Of a DNA stretch of 64,000 nt, positions 16,981-24,651 are shown in pieces. A program made the translations under genes and the position numbers. Source of the DNA: Paenibacillus tianjinensis. Its GTDB lineage: Bacteria > Bacillota > Bacilli > Paenibacillales > Paenibacillaceae. Under the pieces are notes generated by a model. It was not told the origin of the DNA, searched no databases, and saw only the letters and a program-made list of their open reading frames with translations. The first letter of the stretch is position 1, and every line of letters starts with the position of its first letter. The stretch covers positions 2,604,001 to 2,668,000 of the forward strand of contig NZ_CP070969.1 of assembly GCF_017086365.1 (NCBI RefSeq), given 5' to 3'.

Positions 16981-17655
16981 TTAATTACCGGATGTTGCAT
17001 TGCTGCGGGAATTCAGGTATTCGAGTGCATTGTAGAGCATGACAGCCGCTTCTGCACGGGTAAGCTCGCTTTTCGGATTGAATTTGCCGTTTGCATCCAG
17101 GGTATTGATGTTGTACTTCAGGGAGCGCTGGACACTGCCCTGATACGAGGGATCCAGTGAATCGCCGTCAGCGATCTCAACCGGGACAATATTGATCATT
17201 GGCAGATTGCCCGCTTTTTCTACGCCCTGAATCAGGAAGTTCGTGAACAGTTCCTTGGTCATCGGCTTGGCCGGATCGATATTTGCAGGAATTTCAATGC
17301 CATTATAGTAGGCGTTAATGAAGGCCTCTGTATACCAGACATTGTCTTTTACCTTACTGAAAATACTGCTGGCTACAGGAGCCTTGTTGAAATCAATCGC
17401 AGCCAGGCTCAATTGCAGACCCCCTGAGATGAACTGTACCCCTTGGGCTGTCGTCACTTTAGAACCTGGAAGGAACTGGGTATCGGATATCCCTTTGATC
17501 AGGCCTTGTGCTTTTAGCGCGTTAATCTTGTCTTTGCCGGTCACATTGCTAATATCTTTGAAGGTACCGCCTGCCGCAAACATAGGACTCCCGAGCGAAA
17601 AGGAGAGGAGCGAAACCGTTGTTATTACAGCAAAAGCACTCTTTTTCATGTTCAT
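16981..17655 (-). CDS. Secreted S-layer-homology (SLH)-type protein
   Basis: A 224-aa protein with a signal peptide (KKSAFAVITTVSLLSFSLG, cleavage near MFAA). It has one clear SLH-like repeat at the C-terminus (LDANGKFNPKSELTRAEAAVML) and a degenerate one near the N-terminus (FKDISNVTGKDKINALKAQG). SLH repeats normally bind pyruvylated cell-wall polymers. With only one or two units this is shorter than typical S-layer proteins. I chose the start at 17655 (MNMKKS) because GAGGTGG lies 8 bp upstream. It stands alone. Confidence 0.75.
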   Translation of the reverse strand: MNMKKSAFAVITTVSLLSFSLGSPMFAAGGTFKDISNVTGKDKINALKAQGLIKGISDTQFLPGSKVTTAQGVQFISGGLQLSLAAIDFNKAPVASSIFSKVKDNVWYTEAFINAYYNGIEIPANIDPAKPMTKELFTNFLIQGVEKAGNLPMINIVPVEIADGDSLDPSYQGSVQRSLKYNINTLDANGKFNPKSELTRAEAAVMLYNALEYLNSRSNATSGN

Positions 17656-17768
17656 CACCCATTCCACCTCTGGCTTTAGTTGGGCCGCTTGGCCATGTTC
17701 AACTCCTTAAACGCAGCAGAATGTGGAAAAGTTGCATGCCAGCTATAATTTTGTCTTTACTAAACGGC

Positions 17769-18347
17769 TTACATATTCTCTTGAAACAGCAGGTTGCGGT
17801 AGGGGTATTTACTGAACCGGGTTTTGAACAGCAGGGCTAGTCCGTGTTCTTCAATTGTTACAGACTTAAGGGTTTGGGTCTTGATGAATCTGCGGACCAT
17901 GCCATTGACGGTTTTACTCTGCTTTCTATTGATTGCTGCAGCCAGATCCTCGGCATAGCTTTGGGATACAGCAAGCTTCTTGTAAAAAGGCAGAACTGCC
18001 CGGGCAACGGCACGGTGTACCGTGGTATTAAAGGTGAATTGCACTGAGCCTGGCGGGATTGTCGTCCCATTCGTGTAGAAGGCAACAGGCAGCGGGAAAG
18101 GAAAAGAGATAAAATATCCGATGCCGTTCGTTCCATAATTCTTCAGACCGGCAAGAGTGGGTATACCGGATAGCAGCCGGCCCATCAGACTTAGATCTGC
18201 TTTGACTACAGCGGCCGACCATTGCCCGGCAAAGCTGCGGTTTCCGGCAATTTTCCGGTAAAAGGGCAGCATGGCCTTGGCTACCCGGCGCAGAACACGG
18301 GCTGTTACGAGAGGCTGGACTTGCTGTCTTCGGTTTGGTTGTGCCAT
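17769..18347 (-). CDS. Uncharacterised protein with internal duplication
   Basis: The 192-aa protein contains two related segments, about residues 18-60 and 111-155. Both have the pattern R-x-VA(K/R)A-(M/V)-LPFY(K/R)K(I/L)A-x(3)-S(F/Y)A and an arm ending in (R)R(L/F). The linker between them is hydrophobic and Pro/Gly/Asn-rich (SFPFPLPVAFYTNG). There is no signal peptide. The start at 18347 (MAQPNRR) follows GAGG by 9 bp; GTG 18362 is an alternative. I do not recognise the family. The repeated helical unit suggests a binding or assembly module. Confidence 0.65.
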   Translation of the reverse strand: MAQPNRRQQVQPLVTARVLRRVAKAMLPFYRKIAGNRSFAGQWSAAVVKADLSLMGRLLSGIPTLAGLKNYGTNGIGYFISFPFPLPVAFYTNGTTIPPGSVQFTFNTTVHRAVARAVLPFYKKLAVSQSYAEDLAAAINRKQSKTVNGMVRRFIKTQTLKSVTIEEHGLALLFKTRFSKYPYRNLLFQENM

Positions 18348-18491
18348 CCGGACCATCCTCACATGTTGGAATTAACTCTCTATAAGGTATGGATTCTTGC
18401 CACTTCGCGGATGGGCGGTTGCATAGTCTCTGGATATTTTTGATTCATTGTGCGGAATTTGGGGCATTAATGGTATAATGAGTGTAGATAC

Positions 18492-18539
18492 TTTTCATAT
18501 TCCGGTAATTTTGCTATGATTATATCGTAATGATTACTA
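18492..18539 (+). promoter_or_regulatory. fur promoter with candidate Fur/Zur-type box
   Basis: TTTTCA at 18492-18497 and an extended -10 TGCTATGAT ending at 18520 are 17 bp apart. TCGTAATGATTACTA at 18525-18539 covers the expected start site. This near-palindrome matches the Zur/Fur-type consensus TCGTAATnATTACGA with one mismatch, suggesting autoregulation. Confidence 0.6.
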
Positions 18540-18631
18540 TTTAGTGTGGACCTTAACTTGTCGACGTGAATTTGTTTCAGAGTCAGAGTCTATGAATGAT
18601 GGAAATGCTTCCGGAAAGGTGGGAGACCTGA

Positions 18632-19105
18632 GTGAACCCAATTACGAATATCAGCCAGTTATTTGCCGCGCAAAACTATAAATTAACACCGCAGCGTGAA
18701 GCCATCGTGAAGGTGCTGCTCGATAATGAAGAAGAGCATCTAAGCGTAGAAGAAGTTTATATGAGAGTAAAAAGCAGCTATCCGCATCTTGGCCTGGCGA
18801 CGGTTTACAGGACCTTGGAACTGTTGTGTGAGCTGCATATTGTGGAGAAAATGAATTTCGGCGACGGCGTGGCCCGTTACGATTTGCGGGACTACGACCA
18901 TGCCCATATGCATCATCATCTGATCTGCAATGTCTGCGGCAGACTGGAGGAAATCAAGGATGACTGGCTTCTGGAGCTGGAGCAGCGCCTGGAGGCGGAA
19001 TACGGCTTCAGTGTGACGGATCACCGGCTTGATTTCAAGGGAACCTACAATACCTGTAAGCGGTCCGGCTGCAAGGGAGAAAAGGAACGCAAAGCGGTAT
19101 CCTGA
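18632..19105 (+). CDS. fur: Ferric uptake regulator Fur
   Basis: The 157-aa protein has a winged helix (YKLTPQREAIVKVLL, GLATVYRTLELLCEL) and a metal-binding dimerisation domain (HAHMHHHLICNVCG, with a second Cys pair in CKRSGC). The string LATVYRTLELL and the INFGDG/MNFGDG plus RYDLR pattern follow Bacillus Fur rather than PerR or Zur. GTG start after AAAGGTGGGAG. It is monocistronic, with a candidate metal box over its promoter and a Fur box before a heme monooxygenase gene at 45.5 kb. Confidence 0.85.
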   Translation: MNPITNISQLFAAQNYKLTPQREAIVKVLLDNEEEHLSVEEVYMRVKSSYPHLGLATVYRTLELLCELHIVEKMNFGDGVARYDLRDYDHAHMHHHLICNVCGRLEEIKDDWLLELEQRLEAEYGFSVTDHRLDFKGTYNTCKRSGCKGEKERKAVS

Positions 19106-19140
19106 TTTAAGCGGTCTATTCTGATCAAGGTCCAGATCAA

Positions 19141-19188
19141 ACACACAAAAAAGCAAGGCTGCCAGAGCAGTCTTGCTTTTTTGTGTGT
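19141..19188. terminator. Bidirectional terminator after fur
   Basis: A 17-bp stem whose arms are ACACACAAAAAAGCAAG and its complement carries its own A and T tracts, so it acts on both fur and the convergent gene. Confidence 0.85.
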
Positions 19189-19189
19189 A

Positions 19190-19870
19190 TTAAGGTCTGG
19201 AAGGTACAAACGACTTGATCCAGTTGCCGAAGCTGCCCGGATTACGGGTCTGGACCAGTACAACACCTTCGCCGCGGAAACGGCAGACGAGAGCTTCCCC
19301 GCTGGTCAAGCTGTTCAGCCAGCCTGTGGCTGCTTTTTCAATCTTATAATCCATATAGTCCGGCCAGGCTACCAGGTGACCGTTGTCGATAATCATTTCC
19401 TCGCCAGGTTCCAGGTTGATCGCATGAATTGCCCCGAAAGAGGAGAGGAAGACCGTTCCGCTGCCGCTGATTTCGACAATGAAGAAGCCTTCACCGGAGA
19501 ACAGGCCGCGGGTCAGATTCTGCATCTTGGTATTCACCTGAATACCGTGGGTGCCTGCAAGAAAGCCGTCTTTCTGCACGTACAGCTTGTACGATCCATC
19601 CAGCTCAATGGCTTGAATATCACCGATCGCGCCCGGAGACAGCAGCACTTCACATTGCCCCCGCGTGGCTGCCAGCTCCTGGAAGAAAAATTTCTCTCCG
19701 CTCAGCATCCGGCCCAGCCCCCGCATGAGACCGCCGTCTACCGTGCCTCTTAATTCAACACCGGGAGACATGGCCACCATCGCACCCATCTCTGCCTTTA
19801 CGCTTTCGCCGGGATTCATCTGCACCTTTAGCATTGCAAAGGCACCATCGTATAATACCTCGTATTTCAT
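19190..19870 (-). CDS. AIM24/TIGR00266-family protein
   Basis: The 226-aa protein is built of repeated beta-helix turns with the family pattern: LKVQMNPGESVKAEMGAMVAM, GLMRGLGRMLSGEKFFFQ, LSPGAIGDIQAIEL, FSGEGFFIVEISGSGTVFLSSFGAIH. Homologues are widespread, and the founding eukaryotic member is a mitochondrial inner-membrane protein; the bacterial function is unknown. No signal peptide or membrane segment. It is monocistronic and converges on fur. Confidence 0.8.
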   Translation of the reverse strand: MKYEVLYDGAFAMLKVQMNPGESVKAEMGAMVAMSPGVELRGTVDGGLMRGLGRMLSGEKFFFQELAATRGQCEVLLSPGAIGDIQAIELDGSYKLYVQKDGFLAGTHGIQVNTKMQNLTRGLFSGEGFFIVEISGSGTVFLSSFGAIHAINLEPGEEMIIDNGHLVAWPDYMDYKIEKAATGWLNSLTSGEALVCRFRGEGVVLVQTRNPGSFGNWIKSFVPSRP

Positions 19871-20010
19871 CTAATTCCTCCGATTCCGCCTTTTTTTATA
19901 GGCTCCGCTGCTAAATTCACTTCTATCATATCATTTTCTGATTCTGCAAGCTGCCAGCCCGGTAACAGTTAATTAATACTCAAGGATTACAGGTAAAGCC
20001 GTGAGAATTA

Positions 20011-20019
20011 TGTTAAAAT
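20011..20019 (+). promoter_or_regulatory. Extended -10 promoter for small basic protein
   Basis: TGTTAAAAT fits an extended -10 element 58 bp before the ATG at 20077. The -35 region is weak. Confidence 0.35.
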
Positions 20020-20076
20020 TAAAGTACTGTCAGCCAACCGGCAGACAGATTTCACAACTAAAGGAGTGTTGCCTGA

Positions 20077-20343
20077 ATGGCACGCACAAAAACGCAAAAA
20101 GCCCTGCAAAAAGCAGCACGCAGCGGAACCTGGGTAGCGGAGAAAAACCGGAGAACAGGACTGGATTACAGCGCAATCTCTCAGCACGTGAGAGTCACCC
20201 CGAGCAAACAGCAAAAAATGCATAAGGTCAAACACAAGGAGCGGATCTTCCAGGATGGCGCTCCTTTTCATTTGCCCTTCTGCAGGACAGGCGGTTTCAA
20301 CCGGCCTACATCTGTTCCCTGCTGTATACGCGGTACTGTCTAG
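20077..20343 (+). CDS. Small basic protein, 3' end reads through a terminator hairpin
   Basis: ATG with AAAGGAG 10 nt upstream; 88 codons. Residues 1-55 are Lys/Arg/Thr-rich (ARTKTQKALQKAARSGTW, HVRVTPSKQQKMHKVKHK), a layout common to short Bacillales proteins of unknown function. From about residue 55 on, the frame runs through the hairpin at 20236-20268 and 38 bp into the 3' end of the convergent AraC gene, where composition changes. The original stop may have been lost by mutation, leaving a 30-residue tail of unlikely function. I do not know the role. Confidence 0.6.
   Translation: MARTKTQKALQKAARSGTWVAEKNRRTGLDYSAISQHVRVTPSKQQKMHKVKHKERIFQDGAPFHLPFCRTGGFNRPTSVPCCIRGTV
20236..20268 (+). 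terminator. Hairpin terminator inside the 3' part of the small basic gene
   Basis: AAGGAGCG pairs with CGCTCCTT around a 15-nt loop and is followed by TTTTCATTT. It lies inside the reading frame of the small basic protein and about 40 bp before the end of the AraC gene, so it likely terminates the forward gene. Confidence 0.6.
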
Positions 20344-21124
20344 GCGACATTCCGAAACGGCCGCGGAACAGGCGGTGGAAGTAAGTATAGTTGGCAAAAC
20401 CGCAGGTTTCAGACACATGCTCCAGCGGCATCGGACTAAAGGTGATCCGCTCACGCGCCATCTCCAGCCGCACATCATTTACATACTTTACAATGCTGGT
20501 TCCAAAAGCCTCCTTAAACAAATGGACCGCACGCGAGACGGAAATATCCACATAGCCTGCTACATCCTCCAGGCGGAACGGAATGGCGGCATGCTCCTCC
20601 ACATACTGCTTCATCCGGTATGCGAGGTAGCCTTTGGGTGAAATCGCCGGCTGCTCGGTCATCAGCCTGTCAATCTCCATACATAAAATCTGCAGATAAC
20701 AAGCTGTAATCTCCGGTGAAGAATCGGATAACCGGCGCTGTTCCAGGACGAGCTGGCGGAACAGGCCGAGGAAATGATCACTAAGCGGCAGACGAAGCAC
20801 AGCAGGGCGGTGCTTACGGTTCCACCATTCCTCGATCCAGGGCCCGCCGCAAAAAATGTGATAATCACCGCTTTCGACCCGCGGTTTGCCCGCGGAATAG
20901 ATCTCTTTGTCAATGCTTAAATAATAAGGGTCATTAGGTGCAAACAGCATCAAATCTCCAGCTTCTACCGAAGAAAGGACGCCATCGATGCGGGTTCGGC
21001 TACGGCCTTCCGTCTGCAGCCGCAGCAGATAATTCTGTACGCCGTCTGCCCGTGACATGTGGAAGGGCTTGCGGTGGAATGAGAATCCGGCAGTATAAAC
21101 GTGGCATGGTGCGGTGTAGGTCAT
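20306..21124 (-). CDS. AraC-family transcriptional regulator
   Basis: The 272-aa protein has an N-terminal cupin-like sensor (GVLSSVEAGDLMLFAPNDPYY, about residues 47-68) and a C-terminal double helix-turn-helix. The end follows the AraC signature: FSPMPLEHVSETCGFANYTY, then FHRLFRGRFGMSPRQYR. It is divergent from the sugar cassette at 21.4 kb with 306 bp between the starts. It is the obvious candidate regulator of that cassette, with a sugar or sugar acid as effector. The link rests on position only. Confidence 0.85.
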   Translation of the reverse strand: MTYTAPCHVYTAGFSFHRKPFHMSRADGVQNYLLRLQTEGRSRTRIDGVLSSVEAGDLMLFAPNDPYYLSIDKEIYSAGKPRVESGDYHIFCGGPWIEEWWNRKHRPAVLRLPLSDHFLGLFRQLVLEQRRLSDSSPEITACYLQILCMEIDRLMTEQPAISPKGYLAYRMKQYVEEHAAIPFRLEDVAGYVDISVSRAVHLFKEAFGTSIVKYVNDVRLEMARERITFSPMPLEHVSETCGFANYTYFHRLFRGRFGMSPRQYRVYSREQM

Positions 21125-21430
21125 GGGTCCTCCTGAGTGGCAGAAATAATAGCTGAATTGTTCATGTTTAAATCATATTATTCATTTTATTATATACGCT
21201 TTCATATTACCATGTAGCTATGCAAAAACATATAAACCATGAAAAGGGGGCTGTGCTGCGGCTCTGAGAGCTACATAGTCAGTTTAGGATAAGTAATTGT
21301 ACTGATACGGGATATATAGGACAGCTTAGCTTAGCAGCCCTTTTGTTCAGGTGACTAACCAGGTGTGTCTGATATAAGACAACAACAGTGTTTATGTACA
21401 TTAACTCTATACCAAATAGGAGTGGGAGCA
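21125..21430. other. Regulatory gap between AraC gene and sugar cassette
   Basis: An AT-rich region without a coding sequence. It contains a weak cre-like site on the minus strand (21191-21205, two mismatches to the core) and a long-range inverted repeat: AAAAGGG..CTG near 21242 pairs with CAGCCCTTTT near 21334-21343. The repeat encloses about 80 nt and lies 90 bp before the first gene, so it could be a structured leader or attenuator. No known riboswitch motif was recognised. Confidence 0.4.
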
Positions 21431-22198
21431 ATGTTAAAACTTGGCCTTCAGCTGTATACACTTAGAGAAGAATTGGAACAGGATTTCGAAGGAACGCTGC
21501 GAAAAGTAGCTGAGCTGGGCTATGCCGGTGTGGAATTTTATCACTTTTTTGGCCGGACAGCAGAGGAAATAAAGGGGCTGCTTCAGGAAACTGGACTGGT
21601 CGCTCTTGGGGCACATCGTCCGTATGATGCCATGCTGAATGATACGGAACAGGAAATCAGCTTCAATCTGGAGATTGGCAACCGCAACCTGATCATTCCT
21701 TATCTGACCGAAGAGCAGCGCAACTGGGAAGAGGTCGTTGCAAATTTCAGCATCATCGGAGAAAAATGCAAGGAACGTGGCGCGGTTTTTTCCTATCATA
21801 ATCATGATTTTGAATTCACGCAGTCCTTTGGAGAGCGTACCGCCTTCGACGGAATCTTCGAAGAGGTGCCGGCTGAGCTGCTTCAAGTGGAAATGGACAC
21901 CTGCTGGGTCTATTACGGAGGCTATGATCCTGTAGCTTACATTCAAAAGTATGCCGGACGCCTGCCGATCATCCATCTGAAGGATATGAAGAAACTCGAA
22001 GACGGATCAGCTGAAACCGTAGTACTGGGAGAAGGGGAAGTGAATCTTCCGGCAATCCTGGAAGCTGCGGATATGGCTGGTGTTGAATGGGCAGTGGTGG
22101 AGCAGGATTTCTGCAGCCGCTCGCCGCTTGCAAGTGTAGAAGACAGTATGAAATGGGTTAAAGCCTATGCCAATCAAGGAGGAAAAATTCATGTCTAA
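21431..22198 (+). CDS. Sugar phosphate isomerase/epimerase (AP-endonuclease-2 fold)
   Basis: The 255-aa TIM-barrel enzyme is of the xylose-isomerase-like superfamily. Metal-ligand segments typical of the fold are visible: FSYHNHDFEF (His and Glu region), LQVEMDTCWVYYGG, IIHLKDMKK and WAVVEQDF. Members include inosose dehydratases, hexulose epimerases and 3-keto-sugar epimerases. AGGAGTGGGA precedes ATG 21431. It opens a cassette with two dehydrogenases, and its last codons overlap the next start by 8 bp. Substrate unknown. Confidence 0.82.
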   Translation: MLKLGLQLYTLREELEQDFEGTLRKVAELGYAGVEFYHFFGRTAEEIKGLLQETGLVALGAHRPYDAMLNDTEQEISFNLEIGNRNLIIPYLTEEQRNWEEVVANFSIIGEKCKERGAVFSYHNHDFEFTQSFGERTAFDGIFEEVPAELLQVEMDTCWVYYGGYDPVAYIQKYAGRLPIIHLKDMKKLEDGSAETVVLGEGEVNLPAILEAADMAGVEWAVVEQDFCSRSPLASVEDSMKWVKAYANQGGKIHV

Positions 22199-23291
22199 CA
22201 AACTCAAAATTGCTATTATCGGTTGCGGTGGAATCGCAAACGGCAAACATATGCCAAGCTTGTCCCGTCAGAGTGATGCTGAAATGGTAGCCTTCTGCGA
22301 TATTATTGAAGAACGCGCTCAGGAGGCTGCCGACAAGTATGGCGCCGAAGGTGCTGCAGTATATACTGATTTCCGCGAACTCCTGGCAGCAGGCGGATTT
22401 GATATCGTGCATGTATGTACACCGAATGACAGCCATTCAGAAATTACAGTTGCTGCACTTGAAGCGGGTAATCACGTCATGTGCGAGAAGCCGATGGCTA
22501 AGACTACTGCCCAGGCTCAGGAGATGCTGGATGCAGCACGCCGCACCGGCAAAAAATTGTCGATCGCCTATCAGAACCGCTTCCGGTCAGACAGCGAATA
22601 TTTGAAGGGAATGTGCGAAAGCGGAGAACTCGGTGACATCTATTATGGTAAGGCGATTGCGCTGCGCCGCCGTGCTGTTCCGACTTGGGGCGTATTCCTG
22701 GACGAAGAGAAGCAGGGCGGAGGCCCGCTGATCGATATCGGTACACATGCGCTTGATTTGACCCTGTGGCTGATGGATAATTACAAGCCGCGTATGGTTG
22801 TAGGATCGACCTTCCACAAGCTCGGCCAACGTAAAAATGCCGCCAATGCTTTTGGTCCGTGGGACCCGGAGCAATTCAAGGTGGAAGACTCGGCTTTCGG
22901 CTTTATCACCATGGAGAATGGGGCGACTATCTCGCTTGAATCCAGCTGGGCGCTGAATGTCTCCGAGTTTGGTGAAGCTAAAACACTGCTGGCAGGTACC
23001 GAAGGCGGTGCAGATATGAAGGACGGGCTACGGATTAACGGTGAACGTGCCGGACGGCTGTTCGAAACCAAAGTTGATCTCTCCTCTGGCGGTGTTGCCT
23101 TCTACAGCGGCTCTGCTGAGACTGAAGCAGACCGTGAAGCCCGCTTATGGCTTGAAGCGGTGAGAGAAGATAAGGATCCGGTTGTGTTACCGGAACAAGC
23201 TCTTGTCGTTACCCAGATTCTTGAGGCTGTGTATGAATCTGCCCGCACCGGCCGTGCTGTATATTTTGACGGAAGCTCGGACAACGAATAG
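22191..23291 (+). CDS. Gfo/Idh/MocA-family oxidoreductase
   Basis: The 366-aa protein has an N-terminal Rossmann domain (IIGCGGIANGKHMPSL, residues about 7-22; then CTPNDSHSEI and the family signature CEKPMAKT) and a C-terminal sugar-binding domain containing GGPLIDIGTHALDLTLWLM, where the catalytic Asp/His pair is expected. Enzymes of this family oxidise or reduce sugar hydroxyls using NAD(P). AGGAGG lies 10 bp upstream of the ATG, and the start overlaps the stop of the preceding isomerase gene. Confidence 0.88.
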   Translation: MSNKLKIAIIGCGGIANGKHMPSLSRQSDAEMVAFCDIIEERAQEAADKYGAEGAAVYTDFRELLAAGGFDIVHVCTPNDSHSEITVAALEAGNHVMCEKPMAKTTAQAQEMLDAARRTGKKLSIAYQNRFRSDSEYLKGMCESGELGDIYYGKAIALRRRAVPTWGVFLDEEKQGGGPLIDIGTHALDLTLWLMDNYKPRMVVGSTFHKLGQRKNAANAFGPWDPEQFKVEDSAFGFITMENGATISLESSWALNVSEFGEAKTLLAGTEGGADMKDGLRINGERAGRLFETKVDLSSGGVAFYSGSAETEADREARLWLEAVREDKDPVVLPEQALVVTQILEAVYESARTGRAVYFDGSSDNE

Positions 23292-23330
23292 AATTAAATT
23301 GGAAACATTAGACAAATAGGAGTGGAATTC

Positions 23331-24401
23331 ATGAGTTCAAACAAACATACTGTAGTCATCGTTGGATATGGCGGCATGGGCAGCTATCATGCCCAACTGA
23401 TCGGAGAAAATGAGCACCTGGAAGTAGCAGGCTCATTTGACCCGCTGCGGGCACGGCAGGAAGCATCGGAGGCAGCAGGCTACAAGGCTTATATGAGCTA
23501 TGAGGAAGTACTTGCAGATCCCGCTGTCGAAGTTGTACTGATTGCTACACCAAACGATGTGCATAAAGAAATTGCCGTCCGGGCGCTGCAAGCCGGCAAA
23601 CATGTCGTATGTGAGAAGCCCGTCGCTATGTCTTCGGATGAGTTTAAGGAAATGATTGCGGCAGCAGATAAAGCCGGCCGTGTGCTGATGGTCCATCAGA
23701 ACAGACGCTGGGATGAAGATTTCCGTGTGATCAAACAAATGTACGAGAAGGAAACGATTGGGTCATTGTTCCAGATCGAATCCCGCGTCCATGGGGCTAA
23801 CGGCATTCCGGGCGACTGGCGGCATGTCAAGGCGCAGGGCGGCGGAATGCTGCTGGACTGGGGTGTGCATTTGCTGGATCAGCTGCTGTTCATGATTGAC
23901 AGCAAGGTAGTCAGCGTGTCCAGCACCTTGAGTTATATTCTTGGTAACGATGTGGACGACGGATTTGAGGCGGTTCTGCAATTCGAAAATGGCATCAAAG
24001 CCATCGTAGAGGTTGGCACGACCAACTTTATCACTTTACCGAGATGGTATGTTAAGGGGATAGAAGGTTCGGCCGTAATCGAAGACTGGTCTCTGACCGG
24101 AAGAATCGTCACCCGCAACAGTGAAAGCGAGCACCGGGAGCCGACTCCGATCCGCGCCGGTGTAGGTCTCACAAAGACAATGGCTCCTCCTTCGGAAGGC
24201 TCAACGATTACTGGAACGCTGCCTCCGGCAGCCGAGCTGCCGGACGGATTCTATAATAATTTTGTTGCCGTAATTGAAGGTAATGCTGAACCTATCGTAA
24301 AGAATGCGGAAGTGCTGCGTGTCCAGAATCTGATCGAGGCGATTTTTGCAGCTGCCGAGAAGAACGAGGTTATTAAGGATTTTGACACTTACGAGGACTA
24401 G
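23331..24401 (+). CDS. Gfo/Idh/MocA-family oxidoreductase (second paralogue)
   Basis: The 356-aa protein has a Rossmann motif GYGGMGSYHAQLIG, CEKPVAMSS and the catalytic-domain segment GGGMLLDWGVHLLDQLLFM. The usual catalytic D-x-G-x-H pattern reads DWGVH, slightly different from the DIGTH of its neighbour, so the two likely act on different intermediates. It is preceded by AGGAGTGG, 39 bp after the first dehydrogenase gene. The next gene is separated by 250 bp containing a structured repeat. Confidence 0.88.
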   Translation: MSSNKHTVVIVGYGGMGSYHAQLIGENEHLEVAGSFDPLRARQEASEAAGYKAYMSYEEVLADPAVEVVLIATPNDVHKEIAVRALQAGKHVVCEKPVAMSSDEFKEMIAAADKAGRVLMVHQNRRWDEDFRVIKQMYEKETIGSLFQIESRVHGANGIPGDWRHVKAQGGGMLLDWGVHLLDQLLFMIDSKVVSVSSTLSYILGNDVDDGFEAVLQFENGIKAIVEVGTTNFITLPRWYVKGIEGSAVIEDWSLTGRIVTRNSESEHREPTPIRAGVGLTKTMAPPSEGSTITGTLPPAAELPDGFYNNFVAVIEGNAEPIVKNAEVLRVQNLIEAIFAAAEKNEVIKDFDTYED

Positions 24402-24444
24402 TAGTTATATCAATTGAACTTGATTTAATACTTTTAGAGAAATA

Positions 24445-24580
24445 GTGGCGGATGGGAATTTTGGAACTGCAGGAGCGGAAGCGTCCGCCTTGTCTGCGGA
24501 TTTCAACCGCGAACAGCGGTATACAATCAAGAAATCTGCAGACACCAGCGGCCGGAAGTCCAAATATTCTCTGTAGTCAC
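24445..24580 (+). repeat. Structured dispersed repeat, copy A
   Basis: This 136-nt element is closely related to 48782-48920. The outer GTG pairs with CAC; 24456-24468 pairs with 24557-24569 (one bulge on each side); a small hairpin lies at 24472-24486; and a 13-bp stem pairs 24492-24504 with 24531-24543 and encloses CCGC/GCGG. It sits in the gap of a five-gene sugar cassette in the same orientation. It could be a small RNA, a processing or attenuation element, or a non-autonomous mobile repeat. Confidence 0.75.
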
Positions 24581-24651
24581 GGCCAAGCTCTAAAATGGTA
24601 CTATCCCAAGTTTAATTTTGATTTATATTTATGATGAGAGGCGGCAGGTCA

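Noticed and set aside
21191..21205. cre (CcpA) site on the minus strand
   Set aside because: Two mismatches to the core consensus; only suggestive.
24452..24634. 60-codon plus-strand frame inside the structured repeat
   Set aside because: It lies in a non-coding repeat, has no ribosome binding site, and the second repeat copy has insertions and deletions that break the frame.
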